In this document: positions 25,905 through 34,171 of the stretch, one piece after another | How positions within the stretch are numbered: the stretch's first letter is position 1 | Layout: each line of letters begins with the position of its first letter | Source: Verrucomicrobiaceae bacterium | Lineage (GTDB): Bacteria; Verrucomicrobiota; Verrucomicrobiia; Verrucomicrobiales; Verrucomicrobiaceae | Direction: 5' to 3' | Assembly: GCA_947466075.1 (NCBI GenBank) | Contig: CANIBP010000030.1 | Location: 1-64,000, forward strand | DNA length: 64,000 nt | Program-made: the position numbers and the translations under genes | The notes under the pieces: generated by a model | The model's database searches: none | Seen by the model: the letters and a program-made list of their open reading frames with translations, nothing else | What the model was told of the DNA's origin: nothing

Positions 25905-26966
25905 ATGGGCCTGATGGATTACCTCAAAGGACAGTTTCTGGAAATCATCCAGTGGATGGACGACTCACGCGATACACTTGCTTGGTGCTTTCCGGACGAG
26001 GACAAGGAAATCAAACGTGGTGCGCAGCTCATTGTGCGCGAGTCGCAGGTCGCTCAATTTGTCTATCTCGGTCAGTTCGGCGATACCTTCGGCCCCGGTC
26101 AACACACGCTGAGCACGGACAACATCCCGATCCTTTCTACACTCAAAGGTTGGAAGTACGGCTTCGAGTCCCCCTTCAAAGCGGACGTGTATTTTGTCAC
26201 CACTCGCCTCTTCACCGGCAACAAATGGGGCACCAGCAATCCCATCATGATGCGCGATCAGGATTTTGGTATCGTCCGGGTGCGTGCCTTTGGCACCTTT
26301 GATTTCAAGATCACTGATCCCAAGCTCTTCCTCAAAGAAGTCGCTGGTTCTGATCATCATTTCCGGCTTGATGAATTCGCTGATACGATGCGCAGCCGCA
26401 TCATCAGTGTCTTTACCGACGCGCTCGCCACTGCGAAGGTGCCAGTGCTCGATCTCGCCACCCGCTACTCAGAGCTGGGCGATGCGCTGCTGCCGATCAT
26501 CAATCCCATCACGCAGGGGAAATACGGCATCGAAATCGCTAGCTTCATCCTCGAAAACGCCAGCGTGCCGCCAGAAGTAGAAGCTGCCATCGACAAGCGC
26601 AGCAGCATGAGCGCCGTCGGCAACTTGAACGACTATGTGAAGTTCCAGATGGCTGAAGGCATGGCCAAAGGTGGCGGAGGACCCGCCGGAGCCGCCGCAG
26701 AGATCGCGATGGGCTTTGGCATGGCGCAGAACATGATGGCGCAGGGTGTTTTTAATCCGAATCAGCCTGCTGCCGCCACGCCGCCGCCGCTGCCGACCGC
26801 CGCTCCAGCTGTGGATATACTCACGCCAGCGCAAGTCGCCCAATCGCTCGGTGTCACCGAAGCAGACGTCATTTCCAGCATCGAAGGTGGCCAAATCAAA
26901 GCCAAAAAGATCGGCACTCAGTACCGCATTACCAAAGCGGCGCTGGACGAGTTCTTAGCGCTGTGA
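25905..26966 (+). CDS. SPFH-domain protein with C-terminal HTH-like segment
   Basis: This 353-residue protein is a YdjI-like SPFH (band 7) protein. The start of the domain is seen as QLIVRESQVAQFVYLGQFGDTF and runs to about residue 240, ending with IDKRSSMSAVGNLNDYVKFQ. A Gly/Ala- and Pro-rich linker follows. The last about 50 residues, LTPAQVAQSLGVTEADVISS and on to YRITKAALDEFL, resemble an excisionase/MerR-like winged helix. There is no membrane helix. The likely zinc-ribbon membrane partner is encoded at 28988-30064. SPFH proteins form membrane-associated rings; this subfamily's role is unknown. The start MGLMDYLKGQ is chosen because the upstream part lacks domain character. Confidence 0.85.
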   Translation: MGLMDYLKGQFLEIIQWMDDSRDTLAWCFPDEDKEIKRGAQLIVRESQVAQFVYLGQFGDTFGPGQHTLSTDNIPILSTLKGWKYGFESPFKADVYFVTTRLFTGNKWGTSNPIMMRDQDFGIVRVRAFGTFDFKITDPKLFLKEVAGSDHHFRLDEFADTMRSRIISVFTDALATAKVPVLDLATRYSELGDALLPIINPITQGKYGIEIASFILENASVPPEVEAAIDKRSSMSAVGNLNDYVKFQMAEGMAKGGGGPAGAAAEIAMGFGMAQNMMAQGVFNPNQPAAATPPPLPTAAPAVDILTPAQVAQSLGVTEADVISSIEGGQIKAKKIGTQYRITKAALDEFLAL

Positions 26967-27001
26967 GCCGTGCTTCAAATCATACCCTGTGATGTCCTCC
27001 A

Positions 27002-28324
27002 TCACTGCTGCGGGAGCATTAACTCCAACCGCTTTCCGCCTCGCAATACGACGGCGGGAAGTTGTTCGCCGGGAAGGTGCTCTTGCAGCAGGTGACCGAT
27101 GATGGCGCTTTCTGTGATGCGTTGTTTCAGGTCGCCCACTTCAACGAGGATGTCGTCTTTTTGGAAACCGGCCTTTTTCGCTGCTGCATGTTCACCATAC
27201 TGGCCGACGTGGAAGATGCGCAGGGCCATTTGGTCCTTGCTGAGGCCGAGAGTGCCGCGCTCGGCATCCTTGATGTCATCCATTTTCATGCCACCGAAGG
27301 CCATGGCACGCATGGGCCAGGTGCCGACGCGCTTGCCGATGTCTGACTTCAAGCGCCAACCGGCGGGCAGTTCGAGTGTGATGGCCGTTTTTTTGCCGTT
27401 GCGTTGAATCATGGCTGGCAATTCGCCGGACTCCGCTGTGCGATGCAGAATCCAGCTCACATCGGCGATAGAGACGAGCGGTTGCTGGTTGAGCGACATA
27501 AAACTATCACCGGTTTGCACGCCTGCTTTGGCCGCTGGTGAATCAGCAGCGACGGCTTCCACTTTGGCGATCTCATCGGTGGCGAGGGTGATGCCGAGTG
27601 TTTCGATGGAAGGCTGTGGATAGATCCACTCTACCGGCACTGGCTTGTTCAGGCTGCGATAATGCGCGCGGAACGCATCTCCGACCATATGGCAATGAAC
27701 ACAACTCGCTACGACCTTGCCATTCCAATCGAGTTTACTCTGATACTTCGCGGCGAGCGTGGGGAACTCGACGGGAGTCTGATAGGGCGTGGGTCCTCCC
27801 TGTTTGCCGGTGAGAGCGGCTTTGTTGGCCGGATAGCTTTGATGAATGGCGACCGCGGCGGTGAGTGCTTTTTTGAAACTGGCCGTTGTTTTGTTCAACG
27901 GGTCTTTTTGATGCAGCCATGAGCCGTAGCGGCCATAGATCGTGCCGTCGCCATTGAACATGATCGCGGAGAAGGAAAGATCGTAATCAAACTGGAAACG
28001 GGAGAGGTCGAGCGCGTTGGCGTTGATGACGCGGACACACACAAACTGGTCCAGCAGTGGCACGAGTTCCGGTTCCTGCAACACGCTGGCGTCGATGCCA
28101 GCGCAGGACATGCACGGCACGCAGCGCAGCACGACGAGCAACGGCTTGCCGGTGGTCTTGGCTAGGCGGAAACCGCTGTCGATGTCGTTCCAGTTCCAGC
28201 GCGTGTAGTTTTCCATCTTCGCCTTCTCGCCGCGCACCGCGCCCTCGCGGTCCTTGACGGTTTCAGCATGAGTGAGCGCGGCAAAAGTCAGCAGGAGGGC
28301 AGGGAAGAGCTGTTTCGTTTTCAT
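27002..28324 (-). CDS. Secreted thioredoxin-like/PDZ protein
   Basis: This 440-residue protein has a signal peptide (KTKQLFPALLLTFAALTHA) and a thioredoxin-like domain with a Cys-rich active-site segment, LRCVPCMSCAGID. A CVHCH motif near residue 215, of the c-type haem pattern, comes next. Two PDZ-like repeats follow: AADSPAAKAGVQTGDSFMSL, and AAAKKAGFQKDDILVEVGDL near the end. It resembles the Trx7/PDZ (seleno)protein family common in PVC bacteria, some of which use selenocysteine; here ordinary cysteines fill the site. It probably works in the periplasm in redox or protein-quality control (inference). The start MKTKQLF is set at the signal peptide. Confidence 0.8.
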   Translation of the reverse strand: MKTKQLFPALLLTFAALTHAETVKDREGAVRGEKAKMENYTRWNWNDIDSGFRLAKTTGKPLLVVLRCVPCMSCAGIDASVLQEPELVPLLDQFVCVRVINANALDLSRFQFDYDLSFSAIMFNGDGTIYGRYGSWLHQKDPLNKTTASFKKALTAAVAIHQSYPANKAALTGKQGGPTPYQTPVEFPTLAAKYQSKLDWNGKVVASCVHCHMVGDAFRAHYRSLNKPVPVEWIYPQPSIETLGITLATDEIAKVEAVAADSPAAKAGVQTGDSFMSLNQQPLVSIADVSWILHRTAESGELPAMIQRNGKKTAITLELPAGWRLKSDIGKRVGTWPMRAMAFGGMKMDDIKDAERGTLGLSKDQMALRIFHVGQYGEHAAAKKAGFQKDDILVEVGDLKQRITESAIIGHLLQEHLPGEQLPAVVLRGGKRLELMLPQQ

Positions 28325-28414
28325 ACGCGCATTTTGCTCACGATGGCAGTTTACAGGCAAGCCTTTTGTGGATTTGACGACTTTCCTCCCTGAGTGGATG
28401 ATGACGAGTTGCAT

Positions 28415-28928
28415 ATGAGACTGCTGTTATGGTTGCCACGGATGGCTCTTGCTTATCTGATCGTGATGTCGGTATGGCTCGTCGTCGGCGCGCTTGTAAA
28501 TGTGGCATCTGGGATTGAGATCGAAGGAGACCCAGTTCGGCACGAGTGGTCATTTGATACAGGAAAGAGTTCCGCAGGAACTCGCCTCTTTGGCGAGACA
28601 GACGCCGGAACTGCAACTGGAGCGTGCTTTAATTGTGGTTCGACCCGTGCGAAGGTTATTCAACACCGCTCCGCAGCGTATGGTGACGACATGCTTCACA
28701 TGTTGGAGAATACTTGACCATGAATTGTTGGAGTATGTAGCCAAGGAAGTTGACCGAAAATCCGGGATGCGGTCACCATGGGATGGAGATTCGCAAAATC
28801 ACTCCCGTCACAAACCTGCTTGGTGGCCACCAGACCTCATTCTTTTTTACACAAGCTTCAAATCTGAGTTTGAGCATCTTAACGGAAGATTCTCCATCTC
28901 GAAGCAAGATCCGACGAGGCTGTATTAG
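28415..28928 (+). pseudogene. Hypothetical membrane-anchored protein, possibly frameshifted
   Basis: Two overlapping frames each look partly coding. The first, from the ATG at 28415, starts with a good membrane segment (RMALAYLIVMSVWLVVGALV) and then GIEIEGDPVRHEWSFD before losing character. The second becomes convincing from about 28560 (RVPQELASLARQTPELQLER) and runs through LDHELLEYVAKEVDRK and PDLILFYTSFKSEFEHLNGR to a stop at 28928. A frameshift between about 28540 and 28600 would join them into a protein of about 170 residues. Neither half has a known domain. It could also be two unrelated frames, with only one or neither used. Confidence 0.4.
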
Positions 28929-28987
28929 AGCGAGTCGGCCACTTTTTGGAATGGACAGGGCGCGCATTTCTCCGGTAAATCGCATCC

Positions 28988-30064
28988 ATGTCCGAAGTCA
29001 CCGCCATCTCCAAATTCGCCTGCCCCGCATGCGGAGCAGAAGCCGTATGGACGCCGTCGAAGCACGCGCTCGTCTGCCCTTACTGCAGCACCGTTTCTCC
29101 CGCCGAGCTGAAGACCGACGGCACGCTGGTAGAGGAAAACGATCTCGTCACCGCACTGCGTGCCATTCCCGATGACCAGCGTGGCTGGAATGCGGTGCGC
29201 AAGACGGTGAAGTGTGAGAGCTGCCATGCGATCTCGGTCTTCGATGAGAAGCGTGTGGCACAGAACTGTGACTTCTGCGGCTCACCCGCGATCCTGGCGA
29301 TGGATGATGTCAGCTCACCGATCCGCCCCGGCAGCCAGCTTCCGTTCAAGATTGCTGAGAGCCAAGTGCGCGAAGACATCCGCCGCTGGTATGGCAGCCA
29401 CTTCTGGGCGCCGAATGCACTTGGCCAGAAAGCGCTCACGGATACGCTGCATGGCATGTATCTGCCTTTCTGGACCTTTGATGCACATGCAGAATGCCCG
29501 TGGGAGGCGGAGGCCGGCTACTATTATTACACGACTGACAGTAAAGGGAACCGCACGCGCAACACGCGCTGGGAGTATGCCTCCGGCCATATGAGCAGCG
29601 ACTTTGATGACGTGCTCGTGCCCGCATCGAAGGGCGTGAATCACACGCTGCTGGAAAAACTCCAACCCTTCCCCACTACGAGAGAACTGCTGCCCTACGA
29701 TCCCGGTTATCTCACCGGCTGGGTCGTCGAGCAGTATCAGATCGACCTGATCGAGGCCGCGAAGGATTCGCGTGGCCGGATGGACGATCTCCTGCGCCAG
29801 CAATGCACCACGCAGATTCCGGGCGACACGCATCGCAATTTGCAGATCGCTCCTGAATACAGCGCACAGACCTTCAAGCATGTACTGCTGCCCGTCTGGC
29901 TGCTCACCTACACCTACGGCACGAAAAACTACCAAGTCGCCGTCAACGGCGCCACCGGCAAGATCGGCGGCGATTATCCGCTGAGCTGGGTGAAGATCGC
30001 CATCGCCATCGCCAGCGTGATCGCGCTGATCATCCTGGTCATCATTCTCGCATCGCAGAACTGA
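28988..30064 (+). CDS. Zinc-ribbon protein with C-terminal membrane anchor, SPFH-associated
   Basis: This 358-residue protein has CxxC pairs, CPAC with CPYC near the N-terminus and then CESC with CDFC, which form two zinc ribbons. A central aromatic-rich domain follows, including MYLPFWTFDAHAECPWEAEA and LLPVWLLTYTYGTKNYQVAV. A C-terminal transmembrane helix (VKIAIAIASVIALIILVIIL) ends the protein. Databases often mislabel such proteins as primosomal-protein-N'-like because of the ribbons. In other genomes homologues sit next to YdjI-like SPFH genes; here the SPFH gene is about 2 kb upstream on the same strand. It probably forms a membrane complex with it (inference). Confidence 0.75.
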   Translation: MSEVTAISKFACPACGAEAVWTPSKHALVCPYCSTVSPAELKTDGTLVEENDLVTALRAIPDDQRGWNAVRKTVKCESCHAISVFDEKRVAQNCDFCGSPAILAMDDVSSPIRPGSQLPFKIAESQVREDIRRWYGSHFWAPNALGQKALTDTLHGMYLPFWTFDAHAECPWEAEAGYYYYTTDSKGNRTRNTRWEYASGHMSSDFDDVLVPASKGVNHTLLEKLQPFPTTRELLPYDPGYLTGWVVEQYQIDLIEAAKDSRGRMDDLLRQQCTTQIPGDTHRNLQIAPEYSAQTFKHVLLPVWLLTYTYGTKNYQVAVNGATGKIGGDYPLSWVKIAIAIASVIALIILVIILASQN

Positions 30065-30112
30065 CCTTAGCATTGTCATGCTGAGGTCACCGCCAGAATT
30101 CAGAGCAAAAGA

Positions 30113-31303
30113 ATGGCTCTGATTCATTCCATTGCCCCCATTCCTTTGCCAAAAAATCCCGCCGCTAAACCACCAGCCGTGAACTTCCGCTTCCGCGAAC
30201 TCCCCATTGCCATCGCACTGCTCGCGATCTGCGCGTTCTTTGCTTTCAAAGAGCCAGCCTTCCTCGGTGCGCGCAATTTGTCGATGCTGGTGACGGAACT
30301 CTCGATCACCGCCACACTGGCGATGGGCATGCTGCTCATCTTGTTGCCGGGTCACATTGATTTGTCCGCAGGCAGCGGTGTGGGCCTGCTCGGCGGTATC
30401 GCTAGCGTGCTGGTGTTTCATCATCACCTGCCAGCACCGGCAGCGCTTGGTTTGGGGCTCGTCTGCGGCGTGCTGATCTGGATGGCGATGGGCGCGTTCA
30501 TCGTCTGCGAGCGTATGCCGTCGTTCATCGTCACGCTCGGAGCGCTGTTGATTTTCAAAGGCCTGTTCTGGCTCGTCATCGACAACGCCACCGTGCCCGT
30601 GGCTCCCGGCGGCCAGAGCAATCTCTACTCGCTGCTCACCACCTATTATCTGCCGGTGCATCTCGGCTGGATGCTCGCTGCCGTGCTCGTGCTCGCCTTG
30701 ATCTTCACGACGATCAGTGCGCGCAAGCGTCGCATCGAGCATGGCTTCACCGTGGACAGTAAGGAGATGGCGTTCATGCGGCTGTTCATCACCGCACAAG
30801 CCATCGCGCTGTTCGTGCTCGTCACCGGTCAGTTTCGCGGCATTCCGCTGCCCTCGCTCATTCTCGGCGGCGTGACGATGATTGTTTATACCGTCACGCA
30901 GCACACCAGTCTCGGCAGACACTTGTATGCCATCGGCGGCAACACCGAGGCCGCGTTTGTGTCCGGTGTGCCGATGAAACGCACGGTGATTGCGGCTTAC
31001 AGCGGCATGGGAGCCATCGTGGCCATCACCGGCTTCATGCAAACCGCCTATGCGGGATCATCGACGACCACCGTCGGCGATTTGATGGAACTCGACGCCG
31101 TCGCCGCCTGCGTCATCGGCGGTGTGAGCCTGCGTGGCGGTCGCGGCACCGTGTTGGGCGTGCTGCTCGGTGCGCTCATAATTGCCTGCCTCCTCAATGG
31201 CATGACGCTCATGTCCGTGCCGCCGGAGCGCAAATTCATCGCCCGTGGCGTGGTGCTGATCCTCGCCGTGTGGATGGACATGCGGCTGAGCCGCAGAACG
31301 TGA
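30113..31303 (+). CDS. Sugar ABC transporter permease, XylH/RbsC type
   Basis: This 396-residue BPD_transp_2 family permease has about ten transmembrane segments. Characteristic blocks are LLPGHIDLSAGSGVGLLGG, FIVTLGALLIFKGLFW, GRHLYAIGGNTEAAFVSGVP and VIGGVSLRGGRGTVLGVLLG. It would import a pentose or similar sugar with an ATPase and a substrate-binding protein. Neither partner gene is adjacent: the left neighbour is the zinc-ribbon gene and the right neighbour is convergent. It is therefore either an orphan that uses distant partners or the remainder of a split operon. Confidence 0.88.
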   Translation: MALIHSIAPIPLPKNPAAKPPAVNFRFRELPIAIALLAICAFFAFKEPAFLGARNLSMLVTELSITATLAMGMLLILLPGHIDLSAGSGVGLLGGIASVLVFHHHLPAPAALGLGLVCGVLIWMAMGAFIVCERMPSFIVTLGALLIFKGLFWLVIDNATVPVAPGGQSNLYSLLTTYYLPVHLGWMLAAVLVLALIFTTISARKRRIEHGFTVDSKEMAFMRLFITAQAIALFVLVTGQFRGIPLPSLILGGVTMIVYTVTQHTSLGRHLYAIGGNTEAAFVSGVPMKRTVIAAYSGMGAIVAITGFMQTAYAGSSTTTVGDLMELDAVAACVIGGVSLRGGRGTVLGVLLGALIIACLLNGMTLMSVPPERKFIARGVVLILAVWMDMRLSRRT

Positions 31304-31310
31304 CTGATAT

Positions 31311-31706
31311 TCAATCCGCCTTGGCCTTGGCGGCCTTGTGCGCGGCCTCAATGGCTTCCTCAATTTCATGGGCAGCTTTGTCTGTGAGCCCTTTCTCAAG
31401 ATTCTTGGCGGCCTGACCGCTGAGGCGGTGGGCGGTTTCCTTGAAGGAACCATGTGTGTTGCCCTTGTCCTTCGATAACTGGTCCTCGGCTTTTTTGAGC
31501 CAGATGATGGCATCGGCAACCTCCTTGCCAGAGCCTTTGGCAAGTTCCTGGGCCTTGGCGAGGTGCTTGAGAGCGGAATTGATATTACCCTGCTTTGGAT
31601 ACTCTGGCAGCTTGGGTGACTTTGGCGATTTAGACTTGTCGGCCCCAGCGGCACAGGTGACGACGATGAGGAGCGCACTGACCAAGAGAGTGAAGATTCG
31701 GCTCAT
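31311..31706 (-). CDS. Small secreted Lys/Ala-rich helical protein
   Basis: This 131-residue protein has a signal peptide (RIFTLLVSALLIVVTCAAGA) and a Lys/Pro/Ser linker, followed by a long amphipathic helical region. The region carries INSALKHLAKAQELAKGSGK, ADAIIWLKKAEDQLSKDKGN and a very Ala/Lys-rich end. No domain is recognised. It is convergent with the permease gene and has no obvious operon partner. Confidence 0.65.
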   Translation of the reverse strand: MSRIFTLLVSALLIVVTCAAGADKSKSPKSPKLPEYPKQGNINSALKHLAKAQELAKGSGKEVADAIIWLKKAEDQLSKDKGNTHGSFKETAHRLSGQAAKNLEKGLTDKAAHEIEEAIEAAHKAAKAKAD

Positions 31707-31837
31707 AGCGGTTTGACTTTTGAAATGGATGGTAGAACGCAGCCGCCAAATGCAAGGGTTAAAACGCGCCTCCGTGTACCAGCGAGCATGGGTATCTCAG
31801 CATTCGACATTCATGTGCCATTCGCCATTCTCCCATC

Positions 31838-32710
31838 ATGTCCACCGCCTCGAATCTCCTCAAGCAACACCTGCAGCAGCGCCAGCTTTTAGGTGCAACG
31901 CACATTGCGCTGCGGCCGGGCGCGTTGGCGAAAGTTCAGGGACTCAGCCGTAAGCCAGTCGCTCGCGAACCGGAGCTGGCGAAACCCATTGCGGTCGAAT
32001 CTGCGCCCGCAGCTCGCCGCATTCTCGACAATCCGCCGCTAGAGATGAAGAAAGCTGAGTTGATCGAAGTCATGGGTGACACTATCGAAGAAAAACTCGC
32101 GGCTCTACGAGTGCTGGCCGAAACGTGGGAGCCGGCACGTGCTTTGGAAAGCTTGCGGCAAACGATGGTCTTTGCCGTGGGCGATCCGCATGCATCGTTG
32201 ATGTTTGTCGGCGAAGCGCCCGGCAGCGAAGAGGAAAAACTGCACGAACCGTTCGTCGGGCCTGCCGGAGAGAAACTCACCGGCATCATCAAGGCGATGG
32301 GACTCGACCGTTCGCAGGTATATATAAGCAACATCTGCAAATTCCGTCCTGCGATGGACAACCAAGGCAGTGGCAATCGCAAACCGACCGCCGAGGAGAT
32401 GCGTGCGTGCCTGGCCTTTGTGCTTACCGAGATCGATTTGATCAAGCCGCACGTCATTGTCGCGCTGGGAGCCACAGCCGCGGAAGGGCTCGGCATTCCC
32501 GGCTCCGTGGGTGGTCTGCGTGGCCGGTTTCACAGCACCAGCGGCATTTCCACGATGGTCACCTACCACCCTTCCTATATCCTGCGTGAGGAGAAGATAA
32601 ACGGCGGCATGGATGCCAAACGTGCCGTGTGGGAGGACATGCTCAAAGTAATGGAAAAGCTCGGTATGCCCGTCAGCGACAAGCAGCGCGGCTTTTTCAA
32701 AACAAAGTGA
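31838..32710 (+). CDS. Uracil-DNA glycosylase, family 4-like, without the N-terminal Fe-S cysteines
   Basis: This 290-residue protein has an N-terminal extension of about 95 residues and then a UDG-superfamily domain. Motif A is GEAPG at residues 125-129 with PFVGPAGEKLT after it, and the motif-B region is HPSYILR at 244-250. Family 4 enzymes bind a 4Fe-4S cluster through four Cys. Aligned on MVFAVG, the first two positions (CxxC) are E98 and R101 here. C167 and C191 remain, but C167 is offset from the family position. The cluster is therefore probably absent. It should still remove uracil from DNA, though this is untested. It stands alone in its direction. Confidence 0.85.
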   Translation: MSTASNLLKQHLQQRQLLGATHIALRPGALAKVQGLSRKPVAREPELAKPIAVESAPAARRILDNPPLEMKKAELIEVMGDTIEEKLAALRVLAETWEPARALESLRQTMVFAVGDPHASLMFVGEAPGSEEEKLHEPFVGPAGEKLTGIIKAMGLDRSQVYISNICKFRPAMDNQGSGNRKPTAEEMRACLAFVLTEIDLIKPHVIVALGATAAEGLGIPGSVGGLRGRFHSTSGISTMVTYHPSYILREEKINGGMDAKRAVWEDMLKVMEKLGMPVSDKQRGFFKTK

Positions 32711-32910
32711 CACACAAATGCACTCATGAGACCTTCATGAGCGCTCCGAAAAAAATCGCGGTTTTTCTGATATGTGGTTTCACTCGGGTCGGCCTCAATC
32801 CCTGAATATCACCCGATGTGTCAACAAACAGAGATTACCACGCTTGAATTTGCATCTTTAGAACATTCGACGTGATCGGCCCGGATGCTGCTTTATGGAT
32901 GTAAACACCC

Positions 32911-33240
32911 ATGTATTCATCCTCTGTCCCCTGGAAAGTCCTCTCGTCTAATGTCGCCCTTAGCGTGCTCACGGAGGGATGGAGCCTTGCGGACATGGAA
33001 CCAGCCGCCGAGGAGGATATCCGCACCTTCGCTGTTTGGGTTGTGTTTGATTCGCCGTTTTTCTCGACACCCGTCGTACAGATTGGTCTGACGGGTTTTG
33101 ACATGGATCAGCGTGATAGTGCCCGCATCAGCATCAAAGCGGATAACATCACTGAGTCAGGCTTCCAAGCATTCATTACCACCTGGGCCAATACGCGGGT
33201 TTACGCAGTTGAGTTCAACTGGTTTGCCATTGGTCCTTGA
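32911..33240 (+). CDS. Small H-type lectin domain protein
   Basis: This 109-residue protein ends in an H-type lectin domain (residues about 44-108), a beta-sandwich that binds GalNAc-like sugars in snail agglutinin and discoidins. Family pattern seen: VVFDSPFFSTPVVQIGLTGF, then ARISIKADNITESGFQAFIT, then TWANTRVYAVEFNWFAIG. No signal peptide is visible, so export would need another route or the protein is intracellular. The antisense frame at 32835-33104 was compared and lacks any domain. It lies in a region with little operon structure. Confidence 0.7.
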   Translation: MYSSSVPWKVLSSNVALSVLTEGWSLADMEPAAEEDIRTFAVWVVFDSPFFSTPVVQIGLTGFDMDQRDSARISIKADNITESGFQAFITTWANTRVYAVEFNWFAIGP

Positions 33241-33251
33241 GAGAACGGGGT

Positions 33252-34049
33252 TCAGTCTTTGCGGAAACACCACGAGCGGTAGGACAGTTCGTGAGTTTTC
33301 AGTGCCTCATATACGTGTGATCCAGGCAGGCCCGCGAAGTCGCGGCCAAGATTATGCAGGAACGTTGGCAAACGCTGGCAGATGAGCTTCTCGCTGCGTG
33401 CAGCATTGCAGTCCATGCCACGCAAAACCTCCATGCGGATGTCACGTTTCTGCACGATTTTCAGCGTTGCATTGGCGATGGCGGTTTCCCATTCGGCGAA
33501 GCCGTCGCGGAAGCGGAAGTCGGCATAGAGAAAGTGACCGCCTGGCTTCAACACGCGGGTAACTTCAGCGAGGAAGCCGGGAAAATCGGGATAGCAGTGC
33601 GACGCCTCGACATTGATCACTGCATCGAGCGAGTTATCAGGGAAGGGGAGATGCTGTGCATCGCCTTGAACGAAAGTGAGGCCGGGAACACGATGACGCT
33701 TTAGACAAAATGCAATGCCAGTGGGGTTGAGGTAGAGGCCCGTGTAACTCGCAGGTCGCAGCGTGCGAGTGAGCCACGAGGCGCCGCCACCGTGACCACT
33801 ACTCACTTCGAGCACGTCTTTGCCACGCAGATCGATCTGCGTGGCGACATGATGATAGAGTTGGATGCAGGCACGGTTGGGCTCGTCCTCAAGATCGAGT
33901 TGCAAACCGACGGGTGGGTCGGTTTCAAACGCGTAGTTGAGAAACAGCACCTCTTCACCGCGCAACCGGCGCGTGAGAAATGGATACCAAAGCCGCCAGA
34001 TGGCTTTGCGAACGGGTGCGATGGAAAAGAGACGTTCAAGAAGTGACAT
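33252..34049 (-). CDS. Class I SAM-dependent methyltransferase
   Basis: This 265-residue methyltransferase shows motif I as VLEVSSGHGGGASWLTRTL, with the usual acidic-to-glycine loop slightly altered. An acidic ribose-binding stretch is FVQGDAQHLPFPDNSLDAVI, and EVTRVLKPGGHFLYADFR comes after it. It resembles phthiotriol-type and other lipid/small-molecule O-methyltransferases, but the substrate cannot be told from sequence. The start MSLLERLFSIAP at 34049 is preferred to the ATG at 34112, which adds 21 residues of weak character. It is convergent with the lectin gene and divergent from msrP. Confidence 0.82.
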   Translation of the reverse strand: MSLLERLFSIAPVRKAIWRLWYPFLTRRLRGEEVLFLNYAFETDPPVGLQLDLEDEPNRACIQLYHHVATQIDLRGKDVLEVSSGHGGGASWLTRTLRPASYTGLYLNPTGIAFCLKRHRVPGLTFVQGDAQHLPFPDNSLDAVINVEASHCYPDFPGFLAEVTRVLKPGGHFLYADFRFRDGFAEWETAIANATLKIVQKRDIRMEVLRGMDCNAARSEKLICQRLPTFLHNLGRDFAGLPGSHVYEALKTHELSYRSWCFRKD

Positions 34050-34171
34050 GGCGAGAGTGGCGGCAGCCTGTGAGTTGATGATAGCTGACGCAACCATGCA
34101 ATTGGCATTCATGTTGCTGGAATAACCTTGTCACTTGCGTCTCTCACGCTGAATCCCATGCTTTGTCACCC

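Noticed and set aside
29315..31042. 575-codon antisense frame
   Set aside because: It overlaps the zinc-ribbon and permease genes, which are well supported, and is rich in His/Arg/Gln without a domain.
32835..33104. Antisense frame over the lectin gene
   Set aside because: It has no domain, whereas the plus-strand frame matches the H-type lectin pattern.
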